DNA from: Diadema setosum
Lineage: Eukaryota > Echinodermata > Echinoidea > Diadematoida > Diadematidae
Reading direction: 5' to 3'
NCBI GenBank assembly: GCA_033980235.1
Contig: CM067075.1
Span: 36,032,385 to 36,096,384 of the forward strand
DNA length: 64,000 nucleotides
Each line of letters opens with the position of its first letter. Within the stretch, counting starts at the first letter, position 1. Under the pieces are notes generated by a model, which searched no databases, was not told the DNA's origin, and saw nothing but the letters and a program-made list of their open reading frames with translations. Of this stretch, positions 1 through 11,312 are shown one piece after another. A program made the position numbers and the translations under genes.

Positions 1-2150
1 GTGAGGATAAGGATGAGTACAGCACTATAAAACTTAAAATAGACTCACAACAATTTTGTGGATATGAAACTGAATCCATATCCATTATATAGCCTTATCT
101 GGACCTATCTAATTCAGGTAGAATCAAAATCACAAAGCTCCATTACAAGGGACTAGGCATCAAAACTTATTCCAAATCATTATGAAGAACCACACTATTA
201 CACCGTAATTGATAGTTCAAACAGCTAGCTCTATTGATTTGACAATCAAGAGAAACTGTTTGACTTTCTAAATAACTTCCCAGCATGCATACAAGAAGAC
301 TACATAAGGACTGTAATTCCCCCACGGGGGATAGAGATTGGGGAGAGCCTTTTCCCTCTATCCCTAATGGTTTGATTGCAGGCATGCAGATTTCTCACTG
401 GGTTCCAATAATACACAACATTCTTGGAAGAAGAAAAATATGTCGGGTATGTGGCTGAAAGTCGCTGTCAAGGGACACAGGAAGTAAATATCTTATAGGA
501 ATCATTGGTACAAGAAAATCGACATGATTGTCTAATATGGCACTAGAACACCATCAGAACATGGACCAGCAGACTCTTGAAATGAACAGAGTCAGACCAT
601 GGACCTACAATGCCAGTCCATAATCAGAGAGAGCCCTATCCTCCTATTTCTTACCAATCAACTCGAGACCAAAAAAAAAAATCAAACAAAATATGGAAAG
701 TGACCACAAATATAAAATGTAAATGAAAATAAGCTTCTTTGGTCATTTTCACACCAAAAAAAAAAAAAAGAAGAAAAAAGAATGGTACCATCATTAAAGC
801 ATTATTCTCAAACCAGGAAAAAAGATCCCATTAAGTCCTCTGCATACCAGGACTATAATAGTGGGATTGAAAGGTACGATGATATTGGCAAGCTCAAGTA
901 GTTTTTTTTTTTCCCCCATTTATTTCAAGACCTGTCCACACATAGGTTGACAACAGAGTGATTTTGAAGTCTATTTTGATTGATGGTACTCATAAATAAA
1001 AAAATGGGTAATTACAGAGCGCAGTTAAAAGTTGAATGGGCACTAAATCTCCCATGTAAGTTCTGCTGCCATTGTTGACCACACTAGGAATATGCCGTAA
1101 GGAATGATTAAATGGCAAAGACTCTGAGTAAATTTCCTCACCAAACAAAAATAGACAAATACCAGCACAGGTGCACAAGCCATAGAAGTTAGAACATATA
1201 CATACCTTTTTTCCTGGTTATTTTCACCCGAAACTTTTTCATTCCTTCATTTTGTTGCGTTAGATACTCGCCCTAGATCCCCTGAGCATCACATTTGAAT
1301 ACTAACAGACCGTGGATTGGTGGCCGAATTTCATCGCGTAGTGTTGCCCCCTTCTTTACAGGGCTTAGCGCATTCCAACATGTGCCCTATGACATTTTGC
1401 CCCTTCCAACCCCCTCCCTCAAAGAGAAGGAGAAGAAGGAGGAGGAGGAGACAGACTGGTAATGTATGAGGCCATTTTACCCTCCTATGTTCCTCCTATG
1501 CACGTATCCATTCACGCACGTTTCCTGAACAGAATTTACACCTGGGGTGAATTGTGACAGGGAGGCACTCCTTTCATGCTGTTGATGGAAACAATATCGA
1601 ACTTCTTTGCCACATTCTTGTTTGCTCCATTAAGCTTGAATCCATTGGAAGATGGCAGAAGTGAGTAGGGTTACACTTAAAGGGATGAAACATTTAAAAC
1701 AGGTATGATGAACAAAGAACTGAGGTATGAAATTCCAGTGAAAGTGTAAGACACATTTTTAGAATGCTGATTCATATGTCAAAAGCCCTATTGACCATCT
1801 TTTATTGCATGACTTTGAAGTCAGTGGAGTGGTACTGGTAACTATCATCTACTTTGCATTCAAAGAGATCAAAACAGTGCATTTTATGAATCATTATAAT
1901 AGGCAAACTTTTTGTGACTTCTATGTTCTCCATTAACACAATGTCCTTGACTTTGCATAGAAGCTTAGAGAGGCTGTGTCATTGATGAATGATTCATCAA
2001 ACAAATGAGATACCAGAGGACATGAATTATTCTTATATAGTCACCATGGGTTACAATGTTCCGCGGCTAAATGGCATCAAAAGATGTTTAGGGTTTTCGA
2101 GATTGATTTTCTGTGCTTAAATCTGAATGATGGTACCAACATCTTTGTCT
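1..2150. other. Non-coding AT-rich stretch, nothing recognised
   Basis: I see no convincing gene. ORFs are short and of ordinary random composition. There are A-runs near 670 and 757 and a T-run near 901. A polypyrimidine block followed by a polypurine block lies at about 1395-1453. It could be intron or intergenic DNA. Confidence 0.6.
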
Positions 2151-2154
2151 TTAA

Positions 2155-2239
2155 CCCGCTGAGGATGAGTCGCGCATATACTTGCGCAGGTGTCTATGGG
2201 AAATGCGTGTTTTAGCAAAATCAGTCCTTTCTCAACAGG
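2155..2239 (+). mobile_element. 85-bp palindromic TTAA-flanked MITE, copy 1
   Basis: TTAA (2151-2154) is followed by CCCGCTGAGGATGAG, and the right end CTCAACAGG is followed by TTAA (2240-2243), so the ends are inverted. The middle, GGTGTCTATGGGAAATGCG, is shared with copies at 25.3 kb (exactly the same 85-bp length), 23.8 kb (interrupted), 32.9 kb and 39.1 kb (both reversed). TTAA duplications with CCC termini are known for piggyBac-type elements. Assigning this non-coding family to piggyBac is inference. Confidence 0.75.
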
Positions 2240-2244
2240 TTAAA

Positions 2245-4040
2245 ACATACAGCAATATCTCATCCTGACTATACCATGAGTGAAGTTATTTACTTTTTAT
2301 GTGCCATATGGTGTGAACCCCATGTGCCACATTATTCAGAGATAGCAACGTAAGTCATGCTTTGGGAAATCATTCTGTTTTTCAAATCTATGTAATATTC
2401 ATACATTTTTGTTACCCTGGGCCTCTAATGGGCAAATATGTAGAAAAAAGGCCAGGCATTGCTTTGATGTAAATTCATTTGACAAATCAGTGATTGATTT
2501 TCTTTCAAATGACCAGTATCTACATCATCATAAATGCATGACTTTTGCACACAAAACAGTGACAGAAACTTGCAATATTTACTTGCAAAAACTGCTTGAT
2601 AGTCATTCACCACATAAAATGCAAGCTACATGTGACAGGAATGGAATCGCCAGAAACACTTCTGTTGTAGGGGCCCTACTGTGGTATTTGCCGATTTATC
2701 CACCGGTTTGTGCGGGTTTGTGCATTTGAGCAGAAAATGCGAAGTTGGCACGCCGTCGACTGAGTCCGACGTACGAATGTGGCACATAAAGAGTTAAGAC
2801 TATATTGATAAGCAAAATGTAAAGTCAGTTTTATTTTGTGCACACAATAAAAGAAAGAGATATGAGATGCTGACATCACAACTTAGAGGAACAAGACTGC
2901 TCTTTTAGGGTCTTCACTGAACACTATTAGATATGAATTGATGGCATTAAAATGGGCTTATCATTGCAGAGACTGTTCCAATTTTGAATGTCCATAGGGA
3001 ATATTCCTCTCTCAAGACTTCTGCTTTGAGTAAAAACATGTATTAATATAATCTGTGCTGGATAAAAAATATGAGAAATCATCTCCAAGAAAATACCTAC
3101 AGCAGAATAACATGGATTTACATCCTGACTCTTTGTGACAAACTGCAAATTGACAGAGACAAGAGGAAGAATAGAGTTCAAGCATAAAAAGAGAGTAAGA
3201 ATTAGGTCTAGAGTTTGCAAGAGAAGAGTTGAGGTCATGTGATCTGGTTCAAGGTACTTGTTGAGTCATGTCACAGCCTACAGCGAATAGTCCCATCTCC
3301 CGGGACACTGGGACTTGTGTTTGTAATGAGTGGTAGTCTCAGAAGTTTACGACAAAAAGAGGACTGAGAAAACCCTGCATTTCAAACAATATTGCATTCT
3401 ATCAGAGAGCAGTAGAATGAGAACACGTGTAGCATGTCAAGAGCCACTGAGTTCTAATGTCTCGCTGAAAATGCTTTCAAGAAATATTGTAGAATACATC
3501 AAAGACTGTTTTTTTGACATTTTATCGCCTAATTTATCTATGGTAGGTCTATGCTACAAATAATCTTCTTAATTTTTTTTTTTTTTTTGCTCTTACATCA
3601 TATAATATAGGCCTATGTATTTTGTTTTCAAAAATACAAACTGAAGCCTTTTTTTTCTTTCTTCAAATCTGATAGATACACTGACAGAAGACAACTTTGC
3701 TCATAAACCAGTATCTCACATCATAAGATTGTAATGGTAAGTAAACTATAGCTTTTTGAAAATTTGAGGTAAATTGCTTCTAATTCTTTATTCTACAATA
3801 CTGGATCTGATGTAGAATCTTAATAACACAGAGCAGGAAGGCAGTGTCTGCATCATAGATGGGTATGGGCATAAATTTCCTTTGATAGCATATCAGGTCT
3901 TTTTACATTTCTCTCTGCATAAAAAATCAAATTTCTGTTTTTAATTAAGTTTTTCATATAGTGACAACTGTAAGCCTATGATATTCACAAAGGGTCCATA
4001 AGACTGCCGTGTAACAAATGAACATTTTTTATCAAAATGC
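2245..4040. other. Non-coding stretch with a weak inverted-repeat pair
   Basis: No gene is recognised. A short inverted pair, TTTATGTGCCA near 2300 and TGGCACATAAA near 2780, may mark the ends of an old element of about 490 bp, but the match is too short to be sure. The 106-aa ORF at 2409-2729 has no motif that I recognise. Confidence 0.4.
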
Positions 4041-4045
4041 ACAGC

Positions 4046-5505
4046 GGTGAAATTTACGGTAATCATGTAGAAATGCACACCATGCACACCTACCATTTCC
4101 TTCCTAAATTTGTCAATGAAAACTTCTTGTGGCTGTCAGAAATGTCAAGATAGACCATATCTGACGGTTTCATGAAATTTCATAGCCAATTACAGAAGAA
4201 AAGTAGCTAATTTTGACTAAAAAGTACGCCGATTGACGGCTGTGTAGCGTAGCATGATGGATGATTGATTATGTGGAAGAGCGATATAACGATGATAATC
4301 GATCGTTGTAGTCTGTGATACAGCCGCTTGTTTGGTGTTTAACCACAATAATTACGTCGGCTCGACAGTAAAAAGTGGAAGAAAGAAAGTGATCTTGATG
4401 CATCTGTTTTTTATTGTTTTAGTTAATTTTCTCCTGCGTGTGATTGTATATCTGTCAACATCTTTTGCTGACTAAATGATGGAAGGATTATATGTGTACA
4501 AAACAAAGATATATTAAAAAAAAAAAAAATTATCCATCATAAATACTGCACAATAAAATGGACCTTTACTACAAAACAAAAGCAAATATTGAAGTTGCAG
4601 TTCTTGTATGGACCTACATAATTAAAAAAAAAATGAAATGGAAAAATAAATACTATCATAAAAAACAATAATTTATACTTTAAATCAAGCTTATAAATTA
4701 AAAACAAATTACCATGTAAATCATGTTTCTTCAGCGCCATGAATATCTTTTTTTAATAGGTAGAATGAGCACTTTATAAGAATTCCACTATTTCAATACA
4801 TGATTGTACACTTTTTCTAACATTATTCTCATTAATTTATTATTATTAGGCCTGTATGTACAGTAGATTACTAGAAACAAATCCCCTTTGAATTCAACTT
4901 CCTTCTCATCTTCTTTTCTCTCTCTTTCTCTCTCTCTCTCTCTCCCTCCTTTTATAGCCTTACCTTTTTCTTCCACTTTTCCTTCAACCTCATTCTATTC
5001 TCTTCAACACTATTCAACTTTTGTCATGATAAAATCAATACTTGCCACAATTTTTGAAGAAAGGGCGTCCAAATGCTGGTATGAATAATTTCTGTATCAA
5101 TAATTTGAATAGTGATAATCAGGATCGTGAAGATAGTGGCAATGAAAACAATGAGAAAAAAAAATACGAAAAAGAAAGTAGGGCCTACACATATTGCACA
5201 AGTCGTGTTCGATATTGTTAGTGAGAGGCTAATTAGAGACTACCAGAATCGATTATAATCGTTGACATCGTTCTCTACGAAATCGATGCACTACTTTCTA
5301 CGTCGGAGATTATGTTCGCGACCGACGTACTTTTCAGCTCCGATTTCTCACTTTTCTTCCCTTTTCGGCTTTCAATTTCATAAAAAAAATCTCTGATACG
5401 GTTCAATTTAGCATCTCCAATAGCTGCACAAAATTTGATTGACAAACGGCGAAGCGAACGGTAGGTGTGCATTTCTACATGATTACAAAATTTACCATAG
5501 CAGTA
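4046..5505. mobile_element. Candidate 1.46-kb TIR element, family unknown
   Basis: A roughly 45-bp block near 4046-4095, containing TAATCATGTAGAAATGCA, recurs in reverse complement at about 5463-5505. Both copies run into variants of GGTRAATTT at the outer end. This suggests terminal inverted repeats of a 1.4-1.5 kb element. The interior has CpG-bearing segments (4220-4380 and 5200-5480) unlike the AT-rich flanks. A 77-aa minus-strand ORF (5275-5508) overlaps the right end and shows no recognisable transposase motif. I could not define a target-site duplication. Confidence 0.4.
4913..4946. repeat. (TC)n microsatellite
   Basis: Imperfect CT dinucleotide run inside the candidate 4.0-5.5 kb element. 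Confidence 0.9.
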
Positions 5506-5509
5506 CATC

Positions 5510-7680
5510 TACCTCAGATGTACTTGGAATAAGGTTCTTGTCATACAGCACCTTATGAGTTGCCTCATGTTATATTCTTCACTAGGCAACAAATGCTGGC
5601 AAGCAAGAAAAGAGAACTTACTGAAACGAATGAGGTATGCTCACCTGGTACTAGTACCTCCTTGCTGAAATAAAGAGAATACCTTCAGGTGCCTAGCTCC
5701 AAAAATTCATTGATAGTCAATGTCATCTAGATCACCTCCAGACTTGAGTTTGAATGGTGAGAAGGGGGAGGAGTTTCTTCAGTCATATACAACATAATAT
5801 AATATCCTTTGAAGCAAAGAGGACCTTCTTTTGTGGCATCCCACGTAGAATATCAGAGTACTGTCTCTCTCTTTATGACCTGCTTTACAGCTGAAAGATG
5901 CAAAGGTCAGTGAAATTTATGACCTCCTTTCATAGCTCCATCACAGCAATAATTTCAGCCTACAAAGCCTCGCCTTGTGCTCTGAAAACCACATACAATC
6001 CATTCAGTCTACCTGACTCTCACTACTTAGAACACAAATTGTCTTCAACTCAGCAAGGGAAAATTAAAAACATGGAATTTGGGCTGTAAACAAAGCATGA
6101 TGACATATTGTATTTCTCTCCCCAATACCTCTTTATTAAAAAAAAAGTTTGAAAGCAATGGATTTATTTGCTTAAAAGATGGAATATTACTATATCAATT
6201 ACTATTAAAAAAAAAACCTACCTGAAGTTTTTAGTAAAGATTAGAAAAAAAGAGAGCATCTAATCACTCTCATCCTCCCAGGCAGAGTAAGCTCATGACC
6301 TCCAGTGTACTAAAACTGATTTTGCAAATAAGACTATAAGGTTTACAGGACATGATTGTTATAACAATCATGCCCCTAAAATAATTCACAATGCATACCT
6401 CTATGCTGTAGTTTCTAACATACATGACTAAAATGTAGGCATCTATGCGTTTCAATGAGTATACAACAGAACACAAGTTTTGTAAGCAATATGGCTCAAG
6501 ATGTTTTGAAAAGATAATTCTGCATAATCTCAGTTTGCCAAGCTGCTGAGCCCTTGGAAACTAGAAGACATCTTGCTTAACAGAGGGGGTGCAGTTTTGA
6601 TACTCTCCTAACAATATGGATGACTGGATTATTCTTTTGTTGCACATCATCATTCTAGAGATCTCTTCTCTAGGCACTACCCATCCTTTCTTTACACTGT
6701 CACCTCTGCAATCTGTAATCAATGAAACTTCAACCCATGGGATTATGGTAGTGTTACTATCATCCCACGAATCCCTCTTCTTTCTGCCATATAGTACTAT
6801 GCTCACTTTGAACATTATGTCTACTCTCCATACTTGGTGATCATTTTCATTTTTTGATCCTATTCAAGTCTACTTTCTATTAGGTTCCATTATTTCTTAC
6901 TTCCGTTTATTTGCTTTGTCACATTTTACATTTGAATGGCTATGGTATAGGTATTGTATTTTCTGGGGGGGGGGGTGAATGGGATGTCAATTTATATTCA
7001 TCACATTGTTTTCAATGCTTTTTCCCCTTATTTTCAGAAATATGAGAAAACCTACATTTAATCAAAATTCAAATGCATCAGTCATCCAGTGTTATAGATG
7101 GTGATCCAAATGTGTCACAATGCTCATAATATATATTGGGGATGCATTATCTCATAGGTGGAATAAGTGACATAAGTTCCTTTGAAAATTAATAAATCAG
7201 AACAGTTGATATCAACTTTCATTCAATTTTTTTTTCCAGGTAAATACTTGCTTTAAATTTTTCTACATCTCAGAAAATGAAGTAAATTAGATCAGAAATC
7301 AGACCAGATTAGTTTCCAAAGATCAAATTTTTTAGATATCACCACAATTTCAATCAATGACTGCTGCCATTTATCATTTTATCTGAAGTCTAAATTATTT
7401 AAATTAAACCAATGAGTAAATGTCAATTATGTCTCAATCTTCTAGAACATACATCAAATTCAGCCATTGTTGTTGTATCAATGAATTTGTGATAAGAGTG
7501 GCTATAAAATATAAAAAAAAAAGTAGTGAGTGCTAGTAGATGAAAGTTCAGATTGCATATGATTTGTTCAAAATTAGATTTCTTTGCAAGCACCCCAGGC
7601 AAATTTCAATGCTAGGAAGTTATGACTATCAGAAGGGGGAAAATATACACATAATCATAATGGGCACGTTGCTGCTATCT
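5510..7680. other. Non-coding stretch, nothing recognised
   Basis: Short ORFs only, on both strands, with no conserved motif. A G-run lies at about 6964-6975. There are no inverted-repeat ends that I could pair. Confidence 0.55.
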
Positions 7681-7689
7681 CTCTCCATA

Positions 7690-7975
7690 CTGCAGCACAA
7701 GTTTGTCATACTGCCAGAAGAAGCCTGGTTCTTGTCATCAAACCCTGGAATGGACACATGGAACTGACCTTTGAACCTTGGAAGCTTTTCAAAAGCCCCT
7801 CCCAAGTGGGTAGCCCAGAGATCCCCACGGAGTATGATCACTGGCAGGCAGCAACAAGAGACTGGAGGAGAGGCCCCGGCTCTATCACTTCCTCTGACAT
7901 CCAGGAGAAAGAAGGATGCGGTGCAGAGCAAACAACATCAAGGGTTGTCTGCCAACTTCAATGAGCTTCTCCTAT
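7690..7975. other. GC-rich, ORF-dense island; possible exon, strand unresolved
   Basis: GC content rises well above the flanks. On the plus strand, an acceptor-like CTGCAG near 7692-7697 leads into a frame interrupted only by one TGA (7765-7767) and then open to about 8040. A second plus frame (7758-7964) and a 100-aa minus frame (7629-7931) are also open. With three open frames I cannot choose one. It may be an exon, an exonic pseudogene or chance in a GC-rich patch. No domain is recognised. Confidence 0.25.
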
Positions 7976-8110
7976 TTCCTTCTCAGATGTGTTTAAAGCT
8001 CTCTGGCTCCTACACGTTCTTTCTCTCTAGCTTCTGGAAATGACATAGAATCAGGGCCCCCTACTCCTTTGATCGCCTCTTGTGGTAGGAGAGGATGGAT
8101 GCTGCTTTAG

Positions 8111-8214
8111 TAGATATGGGTCAGGAAAGGATGATGATGATGATGACGCTCCTGAAGGGGTTATAAAAAGATATGATGCAGAAAGGACAGGAGCTGGTCG
8201 CTACGCCAACCTGG
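8111..8214 (+). CDS. Possible internal coding exon, unrecognised protein
   Basis: The plus frame encodes an acidic run of six Asp followed by APEGVIKRYDAERTGAGRY. Codon and residue use look more protein-like than anything nearby. It is bracketed by an acceptor-like GCTTTAG (AG at 8109-8110) and a donor-like CTGG|GTGATG (GT at 8215-8216). The frame stays open to 8399, where it runs into a CA repeat and purine-rich DNA, so the true exon probably ends near the donor. No family is recognised, and the partner exons are not identified. The GC-rich island just upstream could be one. Exon status is inference from composition and splice-like borders. Confidence 0.3.
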
Positions 8215-8317
8215 GTGATGCCTATCTTCATCTCTCAGCTGAACGCCAACATCACCCCTGTGTGTCATCTAAATTGGAGCCTCATACTTCAACAGCTGTG
8301 TTTTCTGATCAGGCAAA

Positions 8318-8700
8318 CACACAGACACACACACACACATTATACGTATGCATGAAAGCCTGTGTGTCTACCCATTGGGCCCCTTGGTCACAAATCTAGT
8401 TGTGCAGGACAAGAGGGTCGACTTGTTACGAAATGAATTCCTTGATTGAAATGTTTGGGAAAGCATACCAGCATCTGCAATCACATGCAGGGTTTAGGAG
8501 AGACAGAAAGGAGAAAGAGAGGGAGCGGGAGAGATGGAGAGAGAGAGGGAGAGAGAGAAGGAGAAGTGAGTGGAAGAAAGGCTGACAGACAGGAGAGGGG
8601 GAAACAGAGGTCAAATGAAATAGCACTATAAAGAGAGTAGAGAAAGAAATAAAGAGACGGAAATAGAAGAAGGAAAAGAAGGTGAAAATGAAGGAGAAGA
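8318..8700. repeat. (CA)n followed by a long purine (GA-rich) tract
   Basis: A short CA array (8318-8340) is followed at 8497-8700 by about 200 bases that are almost entirely A and G on the plus strand. This strand asymmetry is typical of simple repeats and of polypurine tracts able to form triplexes. The several overlapping Arg/Glu-rich or Ser/Leu-rich ORFs here are composition artefacts. Confidence 0.85.
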
Positions 8701-10455
8701 AGAAAATGATAATGTAACTTGCTTTTTAGAACTCGAGAAGGTTGTATGTTTGCTGTTTACATGGTATTTGGCTTTTTGGTAAGGTAAAGTTTCTCCAACT
8801 GCACATGAATATTAAGATGAGATATTGGGGAACTACACGGCAGGAACCTAACTTACTATCAAAGTAGAATCAGACAATCTACAATCAAGGATCAAAATAT
8901 GGTAGATTCCAGTAGACACCCTCTCCAGACTGGCACTCCACAACGATTGGTAATGTCACAATGGTAGAACAATATAAAGAAAAATAACGATACCCCTCCC
9001 TCCCCCCCCAAAAAAAAAAAAAGAAAAACAGAAAAAAAGAGAGAACAAAATTCTATGATACTGAAAGAGCCCTTGACCTAACTCATCTGGAAGACATGGC
9101 TTATATTTGCCTCAATATATCTCACTAACAGGTCAAGGTAATGATTCAGTTTCAGTTTTAGCTTGTTTCATTTTGTAACTTGTACAAATTAAAATAAATG
9201 CAATTGATCAACAACAACTATGACAATGACAAAATCAGTGATAACCATACACTGTAAACAGTTTATTGAAAAAAAATCCCATTTTACAACATTGAAGCAG
9301 AGTATCTGATATTCGACAAATTTTCACTCAGTGTTACAGTGATTATTTAATGAATCCACAGAACTCTGACAAAACTAAAATGAAATTCTGGTTTTATGGC
9401 CTTCATAGTGAAGAAAAGTAGGTTAGAGTCAGAATTAACCACTGACAACAGGCAGACCCATTCAGCAAGCATGCTGATTATTTCTTTTGTTTCTTGATTA
9501 CTTCATGTGGCTCCACGATACAATCTGTGAGCAAAGCATGAGAAACATGCTAGGAATCTAGTTCTCCATTCATCACTTCAATCTGGCCCTGAAATCCATC
9601 GCATCTTCTTTCCCCTTCATCTCTTTCCCTCAGTGAAAAGTATGAAGCATAGAATGAACCAGCTCTACTGCTACAGTGCACTCCAGTGATAATGAACAGG
9701 GTGATAATGAAATTTCCTTTCTTACAATGAAGTAAAAACTTAAGTCCAAACTTTGTTGTCTTCATACCTTCATTACTTCATCTATTTGACTATAACATAA
9801 TTTTGATATAATGAAGGAAAACTGCCAGTCTAGAGGACTGTGTTGTAATGGGAGTTGCCTATTGTGACTTATAGGTCATGGGGGTCTTTGACTTTTCCTG
9901 AGTAACATGGGCAGTGGGCTGATGAAAGAATAAAGGTACCTGTATCTCACTCAAAGATAAGACAAGGAAATACAACTATTAACAATGAGGATTGTATCAT
10001 TACTTTCAACTCTTGATGGCAGCCTTGGCATGAATTTGGATAAATGTGAGAACTTATATCACATAGCTTGCCTTTATTTGATACCAGATTCAGTAAAAAT
10101 AATCTCTGTTACAATCCTCCACCTCTTCTCACTCTAAATTTCTGATTCAACTTGATAAATATTTATTTAACCTACCCCACTTTGCTTCCAGCTTGCTGAT
10201 CTTAATGAGTGCATTTCCTGCAAGCCATTTATCATTCCCTATCCCCCCCCACCCTCTCTCTCCTATTCTAACCTCCTTCTACCCATCTCCCTATCTGTCT
10301 GGACCTAACGATGCATGGCATATCAATTACTAAAAGGCAGGTTAATCTCTAGAGGGGGAGATAGGAGTAGATAGCCATAGCATGAGACTCGCATTACAGC
10401 CACCAATCTGTAATTACCAGACTGGTGTACAAGCAAGATGATACACACCTCACAG
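8701..10455. other. Non-coding stretch
   Basis: No gene is recognised. Homopolymer-rich patches lie at 8992-9045 (C-run then A-run), and a polypyrimidine patch at 10238-10290. Confidence 0.55.
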
Positions 10456-10460
10456 AGATA

Positions 10461-10895
10461 AGGCCCGTTCACAAACAACGAAAATCGAAATTTCAATCGC
10501 GATCCAAATGTCGATTTTTTTTTCGACCGTTCATACACAGGGAAAAATCGCACTTCGCAACAAGGAAAGAACGATCAGTGGCCAAAGTGCGCATGCGCGA
10601 ATCTTGCATGACCGAAGACTGACCCCGCAGTCCCAATAGAGTTTCGCACGCGCTACGAACGATGGGACTAAAAATACCGATTTCCGAATCTCGATCGCGC
10701 TCACACACACGACGCTTGGCAATATAATCGCGATTATTCTGAAAAATCGCACTAATAGTGCGAGTTGGATCGCGATAAGGATCGCGGTAATTAATGAGAT
10801 TTTTCTGTCCACACTGGAAAAAATTTCGAAATTTTGATTGCGATAAGAAAATCGATTTTTAAATCGCACTTTTTCCCTTGTGTGTGAACGGGCCT
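10461..10895. mobile_element. 435-bp TIR MITE with AGGCCCGTTCACA ends
   Basis: Left end AGGCCCGTTCACA (from 10461) and right end TGTGTGAACGGGCCT (to 10895) are inverted copies. Both are flanked by ATA (10458-10460, 10896-10898), consistent with a 3-bp target duplication as made by PIF/Harbinger-type elements. The interior is rich in TCGCGAT and AAATCG words and is CpG-rich against an AT-rich background. It holds the palindrome TGCGCATGCGC at 10588-10598. The ORFs in it (up to 112 aa, minus) look incidental. It is non-autonomous. Confidence 0.75.
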
Positions 10896-11101
10896 ATAGT
10901 GTCTACATGACACTTTCCCCAGTCTCGACATTCCTCACTTTCATATATACATGTATATACAAATTTTAAAAAATAGACTAAACAAATTCAACAATAACCT
11001 ATACCATGGAAGAAGTTAGTGTGTACATGTGTAGTGGAGGTTGGTGAAAGTACGGAAAAAATATATGGTACAGTCTGAACAATCACAAATATGTTAGACT
11101 A

Positions 11102-11310
11102 CTGTAAAAGTGGAAATTTTCGTGGTGTTGAAATTTTCGCGCATTTTGCGCAACCAGAAACTAGTGCAAAAATAAAAGCACACAAATATTTTTGCATGCC
11201 ATATGTTCCAGTGGTTGCTGTCTTGATTACGCGGAATTAAAAACACGCAAAATTCTTCTCACCTAGCCAAGCACTTAAAATTAGTCGTGCGAAAATACCC
11301 ACTTTTACAG
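11102..11310 (+). mobile_element. TA-flanked MITE, CTGTAAAAGTGG family, copy 1
   Basis: The left end is TA|CTGTAAAAGTGGAAATTTTCG and the right end is CCACTTTTACAG|TA (TA at 11311-11312). The central region (GCGCAACCAGAAACTAG and TATGTTCCAGTGGTTG) is shared with the copy at 32.3 kb. TA flanks and CTGTAAAA ends fit a Tc1/mariner-type non-autonomous element. The superfamily is inferred from the flanks only. Confidence 0.75.
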
Positions 11311-11312
11311 TA

